Source: Rhynchopus sp. YZ270_cl-10 (taxonomy: Eukaryota > Euglenozoa > Diplonemea > Diplonemida > Diplonemidae). From it: a stretch of 64,000 nt of DNA. This document shows positions 20,790-31,300 of this stretch, one piece after another. Positions within the stretch are counted from its first letter, which is position 1, and each line of letters begins with the position of its first letter. Made by a program: the position numbers and the translations under genes. The notes beneath the pieces were generated by a model that searched no databases, was not told where the DNA came from, and saw nothing but the letters and a program-made list of their open reading frames with translations. The stretch lies in contig OZ037851.1 of assembly GCA_964035575.1 (NCBI GenBank), forward strand, positions 744,001-808,000, given 5' to 3'.

Positions 20790-22561
20790 TCAATCTCCCT
20801 AAGGATAAAACACAAATGGTGAGAATGATGAGTGAAAATGAGAGGAGGATGTGGAACATTGCCTGTGATAGCAGAAAATGACATACCTTCGGGTAACCCT
20901 TCTTGTCCATCTCGTTCTCTTGTTGCGCGGTCATGCACCCCATCAGAAGGTAAAACAGAAGATCGGCAACAAGCTCCAGCGTGTCGTTCTGAAAAGATAG
21001 AATAAAATAATGAATAAAATATGGAATATGGACCTCGTCCATCAAAGAACACATTTAAAACTTAACTCTGGAGCTGTGGTTATGTAAGCACTATGTAAGT
21101 TAAAAATATTGTTAATTGTTGTTCCCACACCCGCTCTCTCCACCCGCTCTCTCCACCTGCTCTCTCCACCCTCTTCACCCCTCGACTAGACAAAATACTG
21201 GACAAGGTGCCTTGCGGGGCCTGAAGGGACGGTTGGCTGTGTGCCGATGCGGGTGCGGGCACTGTTCTCACCCCCACTGTTCATATGGGGTGTGCAGAAC
21301 CTGGGATTGGGTTTAAGAAAACACCGACGGCAGTCGGTGTTTTCTCAGCACTCCACACTGAGCCGACAGACCTCGCAGTGGAGGAGCAACCCAGCATCTG
21401 CTCAACTGACTCAGCAAGCAATAAGTCGCACCCCGACGTCAACCTCCGCCCCGCTGTTGGAGAAACGAAAGAAGGCGGAATGCTCAGACTGCAAGATTGC
21501 AGGCAAGTCGGACAACCACTACCAAAAAGCGTGCTTGCTCAAGAAAGCTGCCGCGAACTGACAGGTTGAAAAGCAGCTTCAACGTCACGATCAAAATTCC
21601 ATCAATTCATCAAAGAACACAAAAAGAGCCACCTCCGCTTGTCCCCTTGGTTCCGCCTCCCTTCCCCCCTACATAAGGATAATCCTATGTAAACCCGGAT
21701 TTAAAAAATTCAGATTGAAAAACTAAAAATTTCCCCAAAAAGCGCGCGGGTATTATAGTATAATACCCGCATACATAATGTAACGTTGACGTCCCCCTTT
21801 ATTCATGAGAACACAGGGATATTGCTAACCTTCAACATCACCCAACCACATACCCCTGTTATGCACGCAAGAAGGCTGCAGCAACAGCTGAGCCAGAACA
21901 AAAAGATGTCACAACAGGTGTTCTCCAACCCGTAGTGCATTTGAACCATGAAACGGTTTCCGTGCACGGCACACCCGAGACAGCAGCACGCCTCAAGCGC
22001 AAGGCAGCAGCACTCTTTGTCTTTTGTGCACGAGTTGCATTTTTCTGTGCAGGACTGTCCCATGATCCCGCCGCAGCACTGGTAGTACTTCCAGTTCTCT
22101 TCGTCCTTGTCGGCCATGAGCAGCTTCCTTCTTTGGAGGAAGGCGGCGCAGGGCCCGCAGAAGAAGCCTCCGCAGCACCAGAGGGGCTGCGAGAAGCCTG
22201 CTGCGAGGAGCGCTGTCTCCCACTCTGCGGTGTACGTCTCTGTTGTTGCGTGCGCGTCCTTCTTCGATTGGGGCGGCTGGTACCACGTCGGTGCAGACGG
22301 TGCAGGTCCACGACTCGTTGACGCCGGCCCACCCGAGTACCCCTGCTGCACACCTGCCTGCGGCGGAGGCGGCTGGTGCAGCTGCTGTGGCGGCGGCTGC
22401 TGTGGTGGATACCCCTGCTGGGGTGGGTATCCCTGCTGGGGCGGGTACCCTTGCTGAGGAGGGTACCCCTGCTGAGGCGGGTATCCCTGCTGCTGCTGCG
22501 GCGGGTACGCATAGCCAGGAGGAGGCTGCTGGCCGTACCCCTGTGGTGGTGGCTGTGCCAT
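20790..22561 (-). CDS. PLAC8/cornifelin-family Cys-rich protein 1, three exons
   Basis: Exons are 21854-22561, 20887-20988 and 20790-20798, giving 272 residues. The first 100 residues are YPPQQGYPPQQG-type repeats and proline. The PLAC8 domain follows, with FFCGPCAAFLQRRKLLM, CNSCTKDKECCCLALEACCC and YGLENTCCD. Exon 2 encodes NDTLELVADLLFYLLMGCMT, which aligns with exon 2 of the second PLAC8 gene (ADVTFRSLMGCVTSQ). Donors are GTATGT, acceptors TTTTCAG and CCTTAG. The last exon adds only Gly-Asp before the stop, so the very C-terminus is less certain. PLAC8 proteins are membrane-associated and linked to metal or cell-size control in plants and fungi; the role here is unknown. Intron 1 (21,0-21.85 kb) is long and holds two perfect palindromes. 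Confidence 0.85.
21317..21344. repeat. Perfect 12-base-stem hairpin in PLAC8 gene 1 intron
   Basis: GAAAACACCGAC and GTCGGTGTTTTC are exact reverse complements around GGCA. It lies in a GC-rich island of the intron. Confidence 0.8.
21746..21770. repeat. Perfect palindrome GCGGGTATTATA / TATAATACCCGC
   Basis: Twelve bases pair on each side of a single central G. It is about 85 bases inside the 3' end of PLAC8 intron 1 as read on + (near the donor in gene sense). Confidence 0.8.
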
Positions 22562-22793
22562 GGCTGTGTGGTGTCTTTTTTCCCTTCTGTATGGTTGTGT
22601 TGTTTTTTTCAGGATGGAGCAGAGCAAAAGAAACGGTCTTTTAAGATGTAGACTAATCCTGAAAGGGTTCGCTCCGCAATAACGCGAAGGGTGAGAGAGG
22701 GGGCAGAATGGAAATAACAGTGTTTCCCACGGTGAGATTTTGGGGTGAGAAATCTCACAAAAAAAAAAAAAAAAAAAAAAAAGTGAGGTGAGA

Positions 22794-23655
22794 CAGGGTT
22801 CTAGGTCCAAAAAAAAAAAGGGGAAACGGAAAATGTGTTTTGAAAAAAAATTTCCGCGCTGCGCGCGGAAGATTCCTACCCCACAACAGCCCCAAAAAAT
22901 TGATGCTACCCATACGTAATGTCAAGTCGAGGACATCCTTCGCATAATGGAGAGGGATAACCCGATTCCCAACGAACTGCCGGACAATCTCCTCGGGGTG
23001 ATCATCCAAGAATGTGTGGCACGAAAGAATCGTGCACCCGAACCTCACCTATGGTGATGATGATGATGATGATGATCTGTGACAGTCGACTAGAAAAGCG
23101 ACACAAAGATACACTTTGTATTCTTTATTCAGGAGCAGGGGGCCTATACAGGTTCGCCCAAGTTCCTGGCGAAGCCACGGTACGCAACATTTATAAAAAA
23201 TGTTGACATAAAATGGCACGGTCGCTAGTAATTCTCGTCAGTTTCCGTAAATTTTACTTACGTATTTTGCTAAAACGAAAGTTTCTGGCGAAGCCACGGT
23301 ACGCAACATTTCCAAAAAATACGTTTAAAATTGCACTTTTTTTACAGCCAAACTATGTCATGGGAAGGGTTGTTGTAAGCTTGCGCCGCAGGCGCACGGT
23401 ACGCTACTTTTTTTTCTTTCGCCATGATGCATGCTTCCTTTTCCTTCTGAATGCGAGCATTTTCGTATGGGAAATTGAGATTTTTTTGGGTAGCAAAAAA
23501 TTCTGTTGTGAGTAAGTGTAGGAGGGCCCACGGTTTCTGGGATTGTTTTTTGGGGGACCCCCAAAAAAAAAAGAAATACCCCCCCAAAAAAAAAAAACCC
23601 CGGATTTAACGGAAAATGTGTTACACATTTTCCGTATACTATACCTAGGACCCTG
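22794..23655. mobile_element. Non-autonomous DNA transposon T3 (CAGGG family), empty-site sister of T2
   Basis: Left end CAGGGTTCTAGGTCC, right end CCTAGGACCCTG, 7-base duplication GGTGAGA on both sides (22787-22793, 23656-23662). It is nearly identical to T2 but lacks the 1.3 kb T2n insert. The near identity suggests recent movement. Confidence 0.88.
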
Positions 23656-23719
23656 GGTGAGAAATCTCACCTGCAGGAAAAAAAAAAAAAAAAAAAAAAA
23701 ATCATGGTTGAACCACGGG

Positions 23720-23945
23720 AGTACCATGGGGAACTGGGTTGCTGACCGCACCATCCAGGCTGTACCTCAATTTTTTTTTGCCTGCGGCGCCATTTTCCCT
23801 TTTTTGCTCCGCAAAAAAGGGTTAGGACCATAATAGGTGTGTGACTATGTGCTGTAAAAAAGATAGATTTTTACACTGTACCCAAATTTTTTTTCGCCTG
23901 CGGCGCCATTTGTTTGATTTTTTTTTTTTGCTCCGCAAAAATCCC
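23720..23945 (-). repeat. Repeat K, paired GNA hairpins, two inverted copies
   Basis: CCCTTTTTTGC at 23797-23807 pairs with GCAAAAAAGGG at 23811-23821 around TCC. Nearby GCCTGCGGCGCC forms a shorter hairpin with TGC loop. A second, shorter pair of the same kind lies at 23893-23941. The same arrangement, reversed, is seen at 19780-19830 and 32635-32695, including the flanking GCAACCCAGTTCCCC. Confidence 0.75.
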
Positions 23946-24204
23946 TATGTTCCCAATGTCCCTGGTCAGCAGTGCTGAGAAATTTTGGGCACAAAAACAA
24001 GCTGACCCCCCAATCTTCCAACGACAGTGACATTTATGTCAACAATTTTTAGAAATGTTGCGTACCGTGGCTTCGCTTGGGTGTCATGCCTGCCATGACT
24101 GCCGTTTATTTTGTAAATGTACTGGTGCAAATATCAATGAAGTGCCGAACTCCGAGAAATTCTCACATTCCGCCGGAGGCCCCCAACTTGAGCTAAGGTG
24201 GGGA

Positions 24205-24229
24205 CCCGGGCGCGCGAAGCGCGCCCGGG
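24205..24229. repeat. Eleven-base-pair GC hairpin with GAA loop
   Basis: CCCGGGCGCGC at 24205-24215 pairs perfectly with GCGCGCCCGGG at 24219-24229 around GAA. It follows repeat R2 (inverted copy) inside T4. It is the strongest hairpin of the GNA-loop set. Confidence 0.85.
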
Positions 24230-24306
24230 CTCGCCACACCTATACAAAAACCCGCAAAACCGCAAAATCTCACCTAGGTGAGATGCTGGGAAACACTGGG
24301 AAATAA

Positions 24307-24761
24307 AGAGAAATGTTTTGAATGATGAAATACGCCTCTCATGACTTCCAATCGGGTACGCTTTACCCGTCAAAGATAGAAAAGCTTGTTACATAAACCT
24401 GAGGCCTAATCTACTAACTCCTCAGAACAACGTTGCACCGGTACGTGCGCTATCTGTTCAACTGATTAGGTACAATCACGACTGTATGTGTGTCCCGGAA
24501 AATTACCATAATCTCCCAGACTCTCGCGCCGTTATGTGATCACAGACGCGGTAAGGGGCGGGAAACTAAATGTACACCACAATTCATTGTTTAAAACGTC
24601 CCCGCATAGAGGAAAAAAAAAGTAACCGAAACCGATACATCCCCTTTGTTTTATTCACCCCCATGGAAATGGAAGATGCTGTACAAAAAGCCAAAGAAAG
24701 GTTTCCCTAAGCTCTTCAAAAATTAAAACCTCAAAAAAAAAAATAATACACTACATTTACC
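24307..24761. other. Spacer downstream of the helical-repeat gene
   Basis: No gene recognised. A weak copy of stem-loop family 1 (ATGATGAAATACGCCTCTCA) occurs near 24321. The rest is unremarkable. Confidence 0.45.
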
Positions 24762-26774
24762 TTATGGCATGAGGTACACCATCCCAAGCAACTCGTTTGC
24801 AAGCTCGGGGAATGGTGTTCTTGACTCGGAATTTGCCATGTATTTTAGTTGGTCTAATGGGAGCTCTACTTCGATTTGGATACAGAGAAGAGGGTTCTCG
24901 TCCTTCGCGATTTGTACTAGGCTGAGTGCCGATTGTAAGGCAAGACATAAAATGGTGAGTTGTGAGTCGTCCATCAGCTTGCGTACTGGGGAGGCTTGGA
25001 TGATCTTGCAGAGAGGCTTGAAAATGCTTAAAAAGACGACGTTCATGATGAGGCCTCGGTACTCTGGGTCAGGTTCGCCACGTGGAATAGAGTCTTTTGA
25101 TAATGTGCAAAACAGAAACAAAAGATGCAACAAACAGTTAATCGGGAGCGACGGGGTCGAGAGGAGATGGCAGAGCACAACAAAGTTCTCATTCTGCACA
25201 ACAAGCTTCCGCACCTCCACCGACGTCGTCGTAAGGTTGCGAAGGCTGTACAGCGCGGCAATAAAAGAGTTCATATGATACAAACTCTTTAACGGGTCAA
25301 TCACACGAAGACACTCCAAAAGCACGGTAAGACAGTCATCTGTCACCATTTTCATGTGATACTGCTGCGAATCACTCAATTTATACAAAATAGAAAGTCC
25401 ATGAAGAATCATATCATCCCAATTTGCACCAGAGGTTGGGTCAGAGAACTGTGAGGACTCTGATGCTGCGACTTTCATATGAAAGACAAGACATTGGATG
25501 CCGTTGAACTGATAGAAGAACTGCAAATCGTCGTATGTGATGATCCAGCTGTTCAAGAGGATGACCAAATGCGGAATGCAGACCTGGTGCGACGATGAAA
25601 AGAACGGTAGCACCTTCGTTGTAAGGTATTCCATGAGGCCCAGCTCCTTCATCATTAAGTTGTTCGACTGCTTCTGTCCCACCATGGTAAGCACCGTCAG
25701 AATCGTTGGATGCATTTCAGGGAAATGGTGCAGAAGCTTCACCAACTCCTTCACTGCCCTGGTGTTCACATTGATCATATTGATGGACAGCTTTTCGTCC
25801 ATCTCTTCAATACTAAGTGACCCAAGCTCAAGAAGAATGTTCAAAACTGATGTCTTCATTTGCGCAAGACGTGACGCTAGGGGGTCACGCATTCTTGTCT
25901 TCCTGCTGACTAGGTCCCAGCAAATTTTTACCATATTTTGTTCGTAGGCGTGCTTTAGGGTGAGTTCATCACGTTCACAGAGAAGGCGGTACAGTGCAAG
26001 AGCCCAGTTGAGAGTTTGGCTGCATCCACCATAGAGGCAGGCTTCGACACCAAGAGTGGTTGTTTCTTGCAGAACGAAGTCGAGCACCTCGCATACTCCT
26101 GATTTGATGACATAGTCCAGCTCTTCCGTGGTGGCAGTCCCCTCTGCGTTGACGGGAACCTCCTCAATGAATTCGACGTACTTCTTTTTTGCGGGGGCAC
26201 GTTGTTTTCCTATGGAAGGTTCGTTGGAGGATGCGAGCTTGCGAGGGACGTTCTCGTGTTCGTCTGTTGTCGCGCCAAGAAGGAAGACAACAAGAAGCTC
26301 GACGGTAAGCTCCGCAAAGGCAAGATTCGCGAGAGAGCAGGTCCCGACCACCAATTTGAAGTAGTCTTTGATGTTGCCAGCGAGGACGCGGTTGTCTGCG
26401 TTTCTTCCGGTTTCGTCGAGGTCAGCGTCGTAGAAGAGCTTCTTGCGTACGAGACGGCGTTGTACTGGGTTTGATCGCAGGACAGACATAACGTTCTGCA
26501 GTGCATCGAGAAGGATGACTTCGTTCTGCGAATTGGGTTCAATAGCGTACAGCCTCTCCATCAGCAGCACCGAGGAGTAGTTCGTCGCAACGAAGTCCAT
26601 CTCAGACACCTCCACAGCGATCTTCCCAGTATCGGGGTCCGGTGCATATTTGCTAGTGCGAGACTTAGAACTGCGTTGAGAAGAAGAAAACAAAAGCGAC
26701 CCAACAGACTCACCAGCACGCTTAATACTCGCCAAGACCCCGCCTTTCTCGGATTTATTAGAAGAAGTATTCAT
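24762..26774 (-). CDS. Unrecognised 670-residue alpha-helical protein, possibly armadillo-like
   Basis: A single open exon encodes 670 residues. The first 55 are Ser/Lys-rich and probably disordered. The rest is a long series of amphipathic, Leu-rich helices (for example LVKLLHHFPEMHPTILTVLT and LLECLRVIDPLKSLYHMNSF) that look like armadillo or HEAT-type solenoid repeats, without a diagnostic motif. No transmembrane span or catalytic signature is clear. A CTTAAG acceptor lies about 15 bases upstream of the ATG. Solenoid proteins usually act as scaffolds; nothing in the neighbourhood narrows this. The coding call is firm and the family is not. Confidence 0.75.
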   Translation of the reverse strand: MNTSSNKSEKGGVLASIKRAGESVGSLLFSSSQRSSKSRTSKYAPDPDTGKIAVEVSEMDFVATNYSSVLLMERLYAIEPNSQNEVILLDALQNVMSVLRSNPVQRRLVRKKLFYDADLDETGRNADNRVLAGNIKDYFKLVVGTCSLANLAFAELTVELLVVFLLGATTDEHENVPRKLASSNEPSIGKQRAPAKKKYVEFIEEVPVNAEGTATTEELDYVIKSGVCEVLDFVLQETTTLGVEACLYGGCSQTLNWALALYRLLCERDELTLKHAYEQNMVKICWDLVSRKTRMRDPLASRLAQMKTSVLNILLELGSLSIEEMDEKLSINMINVNTRAVKELVKLLHHFPEMHPTILTVLTMVGQKQSNNLMMKELGLMEYLTTKVLPFFSSSHQVCIPHLVILLNSWIITYDDLQFFYQFNGIQCLVFHMKVAASESSQFSDPTSGANWDDMILHGLSILYKLSDSQQYHMKMVTDDCLTVLLECLRVIDPLKSLYHMNSFIAALYSLRNLTTTSVEVRKLVVQNENFVVLCHLLSTPSLPINCLLHLLFLFCTLSKDSIPRGEPDPEYRGLIMNVVFLSIFKPLCKIIQASPVRKLMDDSQLTILCLALQSALSLVQIAKDENPLLCIQIEVELPLDQLKYMANSESRTPFPELANELLGMVYLMP

Positions 26775-26959
26775 TTTTTAGAAAATAGTCTTAAGAAGAA
26801 GACAAAATGGTTGCAATCTAAGTGGGGTTGAAGGAGGTTGGGGTTAAACGAAGGGTGAACGGCAAATGGACCGTAGGCCGTGAGGAGGAAGCAGATGTGG
26901 GAATAGCGTGGTTGTATTGTAGGTATCTTATTGATCGTGAAAGGGGGAGAGGAGACGTA

Positions 26960-27735
26960 TCAAATCAGCGTCAGTTAGAGTCCAGTTAGAGCTGAATTAG
27001 AGTCGCTCGTCTTTAAGTAGACTGTAATTAGAGTGCAGTTAGAGCATAATTAGACTCTAACTACACTCTAATTACAGTCCACTTATGGTATAACAGGCTT
27101 CTTGCAGGTGCAAACGCCTTGAGGAACCGGTTCCCCTAAGGTTCCTGTGTAGGACCCACGTACCCAGACCCGCGCAGTGGCACATGCCCTCAAGTGTGAG
27201 TGACCCACACATGAGGGAATGCGACACCGCAAAAACTACCAGCAGACCCTGTCCGTTCGTGCACCTTCGGTGCAATGCCGCAGACAGGCCAAACAGCGTT
27301 GGACTCAGAGGAATGCACGTTGTGCAGGTATCAAACATGAGAACCAACTCCCAGCAACAAGGCGCCTTTTGGCGGACCACTAAATTGCCATGCTTCAAGA
27401 GCATGCCTGGGCCAAAATTCCTGTGCCAAAAAGGCAACAAGACCACCCACAAGACGTGCATTGTGCACTGGTTTTCTGGGGGAACAAACAATATTTTCTT
27501 GTGTCCAGTCCTCTGCAAGCAGAGAACAGACTTTCTGGATTACAAAGTCGAATTTCTTGCACTAGCTATGCTCCCTGGATTAATGGCTATAACATTGGTT
27601 GATGTGCCCCTCTTATTGACCCTCTAAAAAGACTCTAATTATACTCTAATTAGAGTTCAGTTAGAGTTTTAAAGGCTCTGATTATACGCTAATTGCCGAC
27701 TCAAATGCACTGATTAGAGTCTAATTAGAGCGCTA
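26960..27735. repeat. Dispersed repeat R1, most complete copy, with TTAGAG-rich flanks
   Basis: The core 27085-27610 contains all R1 parts in one piece (GACAGGCCAAACAGCGTTGG, CATGCTTCAAGAGCATGCC, TAGCTATGCTCCCTGGATTA). Both sides carry arrays of CTCTAATTAGAG-like units (26970-27075, 27630-27730). The arrangement resembles a transposon with subterminal repeats, but clear ends and a target duplication are not visible. Confidence 0.6.
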
Positions 27736-27897
27736 TGCATAGAACGACATACTTAGTCAGACTCAAGAATAGTAAGCGTGGTCGTTGAGAGAGAGCAGGG
27801 GGAGGGAGGGGGTGGAAAATGCTAAGGCATTGCGGGAAAAGGGTGGGGAAAACAGAAAAAAAAAACAAAATAAAGGCAACTCTTGCGTTCCATTCCC

Positions 27898-27929
27898 GGT
27901 GCGGCAGGAGCTCTCTGCTCTTCCGCACC
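27898..27929. repeat. Two-part hairpin in spacer
   Basis: GGTGCGG pairs with CCGCACC, then after one bulged C AGGAGC pairs with GCTCTT around TCTCT. It may be a structured RNA or a simple foldback. Confidence 0.4.
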
Positions 27930-28367
27930 AGAACTCACCAGAGTTGCTTGGAATTCGCTGGCACCTCTATTTTGAGAGGATACAACAAAAATGCGATATT
28001 TTCAACACAGGTAGCCCTGGTGAAATAGTTATGAACACTTTAAAGTAAAAATGTACAAAACTGAGGAAAGTATTAAAATAGGGGAAAAGAGAACATGAAA
28101 AGATGAATGTGCCAACAAAAACCAACAACACACAAAACAGCTGGGGGCTCAGAGAAGCTTTTCTCACAAGCGAGCCCCTCTAAAGTTGATTCTTCTTGAC
28201 ATTCAAAACGTTGGGGAGAACAGTGGGAAAAGGGTGGAAGACAATTGCGAAGGGGGGAGGAACAAAGAGAAGTTGAAAGTGCAAACGCCTCAAGAACAGT
28301 GCAAGAGGCATATACATCACATGCACATATGTTAAAATAAAAGGTGGGAGGTAGGGTCTCAGGCCAC

Positions 28368-31300
28368 TCACGGTCCCCAAAAGCCTATTTTATACAGAGA
28401 GTTCCTCCAGCCAGCCCCACACTTCGAGGAAGGGTCTTGCGCACAAGTCATGCTGCACTGCGACTCCGGCGCAGACCCGTACGTACCGTAGCTGTTCCCG
28501 CAGAAGCACGCCTTCGAGAACTGCAGCCCCATGTACAGGTACGGCGCCCCCGGTGCTGTGAGGAGACAGAACTCCGAACAGAGCTCGGGCGAAGCGTGCG
28601 TGTCTGATCGTGGCCCGTCAACGTCTCTCACAATTCTATCCACATAGCATCCTATGTATGTCGGTGGTGAAGGGGGATAAGGACACATTACCATGACACA
28701 GTTCGTGACACTGCCGTCGAGGTCTATATGGGGTATTGTGCCAGCGTTTCCAAAGCTGCTCACGCCAATCAAGACTTGCGAACGAGTTACGTATCTGAGT
28801 GCCTCACTGACCCCCTTTATGGCAAATACGTCGTCGATGTACACGTAGTAGGTTGATGTCGCGTCGTCAATGGGCACGCAAATGACCCGAAGATGAAACG
28901 TCTCTCCCAACGGCAGCTGTCTTTCGTGGATCACACGTGACTTCGGTGCTGTCCAAGTGCTGCTGACATACAGATACCCTGTGTTTTTGTACTGTCCAAT
29001 AATAAAGTTGTCGCTAGTGACGCCGTTCCCAATGTCAACAAAACGCCCGTAATTGGTGTATGCATTGATAATAACGTCCATGTCAACCTGAACTGCACCC
29101 CCAAACAGTGTCTCCTCACTGGGCGGCACGGGCAGCTGTCTGTTATCCTTGTCTGTGAACCGGACCACAGTCACAACGTCGCGAATGCACGGTATTGCAG
29201 TTGGCGGAATAGGACACATTACCATGACACAGTTCGTGACACTGCCGTCGAGGTCTATATGGGGTATTCCGGCGATGGTGTAGCTGCTCACGCCAATCAA
29301 GACTTGCGAACGAGTTACGTATCTGAGTGCCTCACTGACCCCCTTTATGGCAAATACGTCGTCGATGTACACGTAGTAGGTTGATGTCGCGTCGTCAATG
29401 GGCACGCAAATGACCCGAAGATGAAACGTCTCTCCCAACGGAAGCTGTCTTTCGCGGATCACACGTAACTGCGGCTGCGGTTCTGTCCAAGTGCTGCTGA
29501 CATACAGATACCCTGTGTTTTTGTACTGTCCAATAATGAAGTTGTCGCTAGTGACGCCGTTCCCAATATCAAGAAAACGCCCGTAATTGGTGTATGCATT
29601 GATAATAACGTCCATGTCAACCTGCACTGCACCCCAAAACAGTGTCTTCTCACTGGGCGGCACGGGGAGCTGTCTGTTATCCTTGTCTGTGAACCGGACC
29701 ACAGTCACAACGTCGCCAGTGCACGGCACTGTTGGTGCTGGCGGAATAGGACACATTACCATGACACAGTTCGTGACACTGCCGTCGAGGTCTATATGGG
29801 GTATTGTGCCAGCGTTTCCAAAGCTGCTCACGCCAATCAAGACTTGCGAACGAGTTACGTATCTGAGTGCCTCACTGACCCCCTTTATGGCAAATACGTC
29901 GTCGATGTACACGTAGTAGGTTGATGTCGCGTCGTCAATGGGCACGCAAATGACCCGAAGATGAAACGTCTCTCCCAACGGAAGCTGTCTTTCGTGGATC
30001 ACACGTGACTTCGGTGCTGTCCAAGTGCTGGTGACATACAGATACCCTGTGTTTTTGTACTGTCCAATAATAAAGTTGTCGCTCATGACGCCGTTCCCAA
30101 TATCAAGAAAACGCCCGTAATTGGTGTATGCATTGATAATAACGTCCATGTCAACCTGAACCGCACCCCCAAACAGTGTCTCCTCACTGGGCGGCACGGG
30201 GAGCTGTCTGTTATCCTTGTCTGTGAACTGGACCACAGTCACAACGTCGTGAGTGCACTGCATTAGTCCTGTCGTCGTGCACTGCAACTTGAACTCATCG
30301 AGCCATCCGTTCCCGGAGAAGATTGCCCTCGAGAGCCCACCAGCACACGTGGAGGGCATGGATGTTGAGAACAGGAACTGTCCGTCAATGAGAACTCTGT
30401 ACGTCATGGCGGTCCAGTCCATCTCCAGCTTCACAGCGTAGAACCTGTCTGCTTCAGGTGCAGTGTTCGGCACCAGGTGGTCCCCAACACGCCACTCCCC
30501 GGTTGAGGAGCGTTCCACATGGGCACACGTCGCGGAGCCACGGCGCAGGTACACGGCAGCGTACTGCTGCGTGCCCCCACCCATCGCGGACATGTAGAAC
30601 GAGACTGTGTGAGGCTCGCTGTCAGTAAAGTGCGTATACGCCTGTGCAGGCGACGACGACCCCACCTCACCCACACGCATGCTTGCGCCCCCCGCAACAA
30701 ACACAGAGGAGTCCTCCGTCACCGACCCAGCAATAGACGTTGACCACGTGACCACCCCGTCAAACGGGTACAGCACGTCCGCAGGGCACGCCACCGTCCC
30801 GCTGCAGTCGACACCTACGTACCCAGGTGCACACTGGCACGGCGTCATGACGTCGTCAACACACGTCCCGTGTCCGCTGCACACGTTCGGGTCGCTCGCC
30901 CCAATCCCAAAGCACAGGGTGTCTGTATCTGCCACACGCACGCGCACCGCGCACGTTGTCGACGGTCCGTCCGTCCCGGTGAAGGTGGCGCTCAGCGTGA
31001 AGGTCTGCCCCGCAACAGCGGCAGACGGCGTGAACGTGAGCTCCGTGAAGTCCATGTTCCCCATGCTGCTCCCAGACGCACGTGAGTACGCAATCTGTCC
31101 TTCAGGAGCCGTGGTCCCCTCGTACGACACAGCCACAGACTTCGAGGATGCGTACATCATGCTGATGTCCAGGCCCCACGCCTTCGAGTGTGGGATCAGA
31201 TGTGTCTGTGTGGTGTCGATCGACGGCATGCACGTTGGGCGCACGTAGTCCGCAGAGCACTCGTTGTACATGAACTGGATTGCCGCCACATCCCCACGGC

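Larger units (their letters stand above)
22718..24298. mobile_element. hAT-type non-autonomous transposon T4 containing T3
   Basis: Ends are CAGTGTTTCCCA at 22718-22729 and TGGGAAACACTG at 24287-24298, with GGAAATAA duplicated exactly outside (22710-22717, 24299-24306). CAGTG ends plus an 8-base duplication are typical of hAT elements. Subterminal GGTGAGAT/ATCTCACC motifs repeat at both ends. T3 is inserted into one of these motifs. The right part holds R2, a box A copy and GNA hairpins in reverse orientation. No transposase is visible. It sits just upstream of the PLAC8 gene 1 start. Confidence 0.85.

Noticed and set aside
27072-27518. A 148-codon minus-strand frame in repeat R1
   Set aside because: The other R1 copies do not keep it open and no protein family is suggested.
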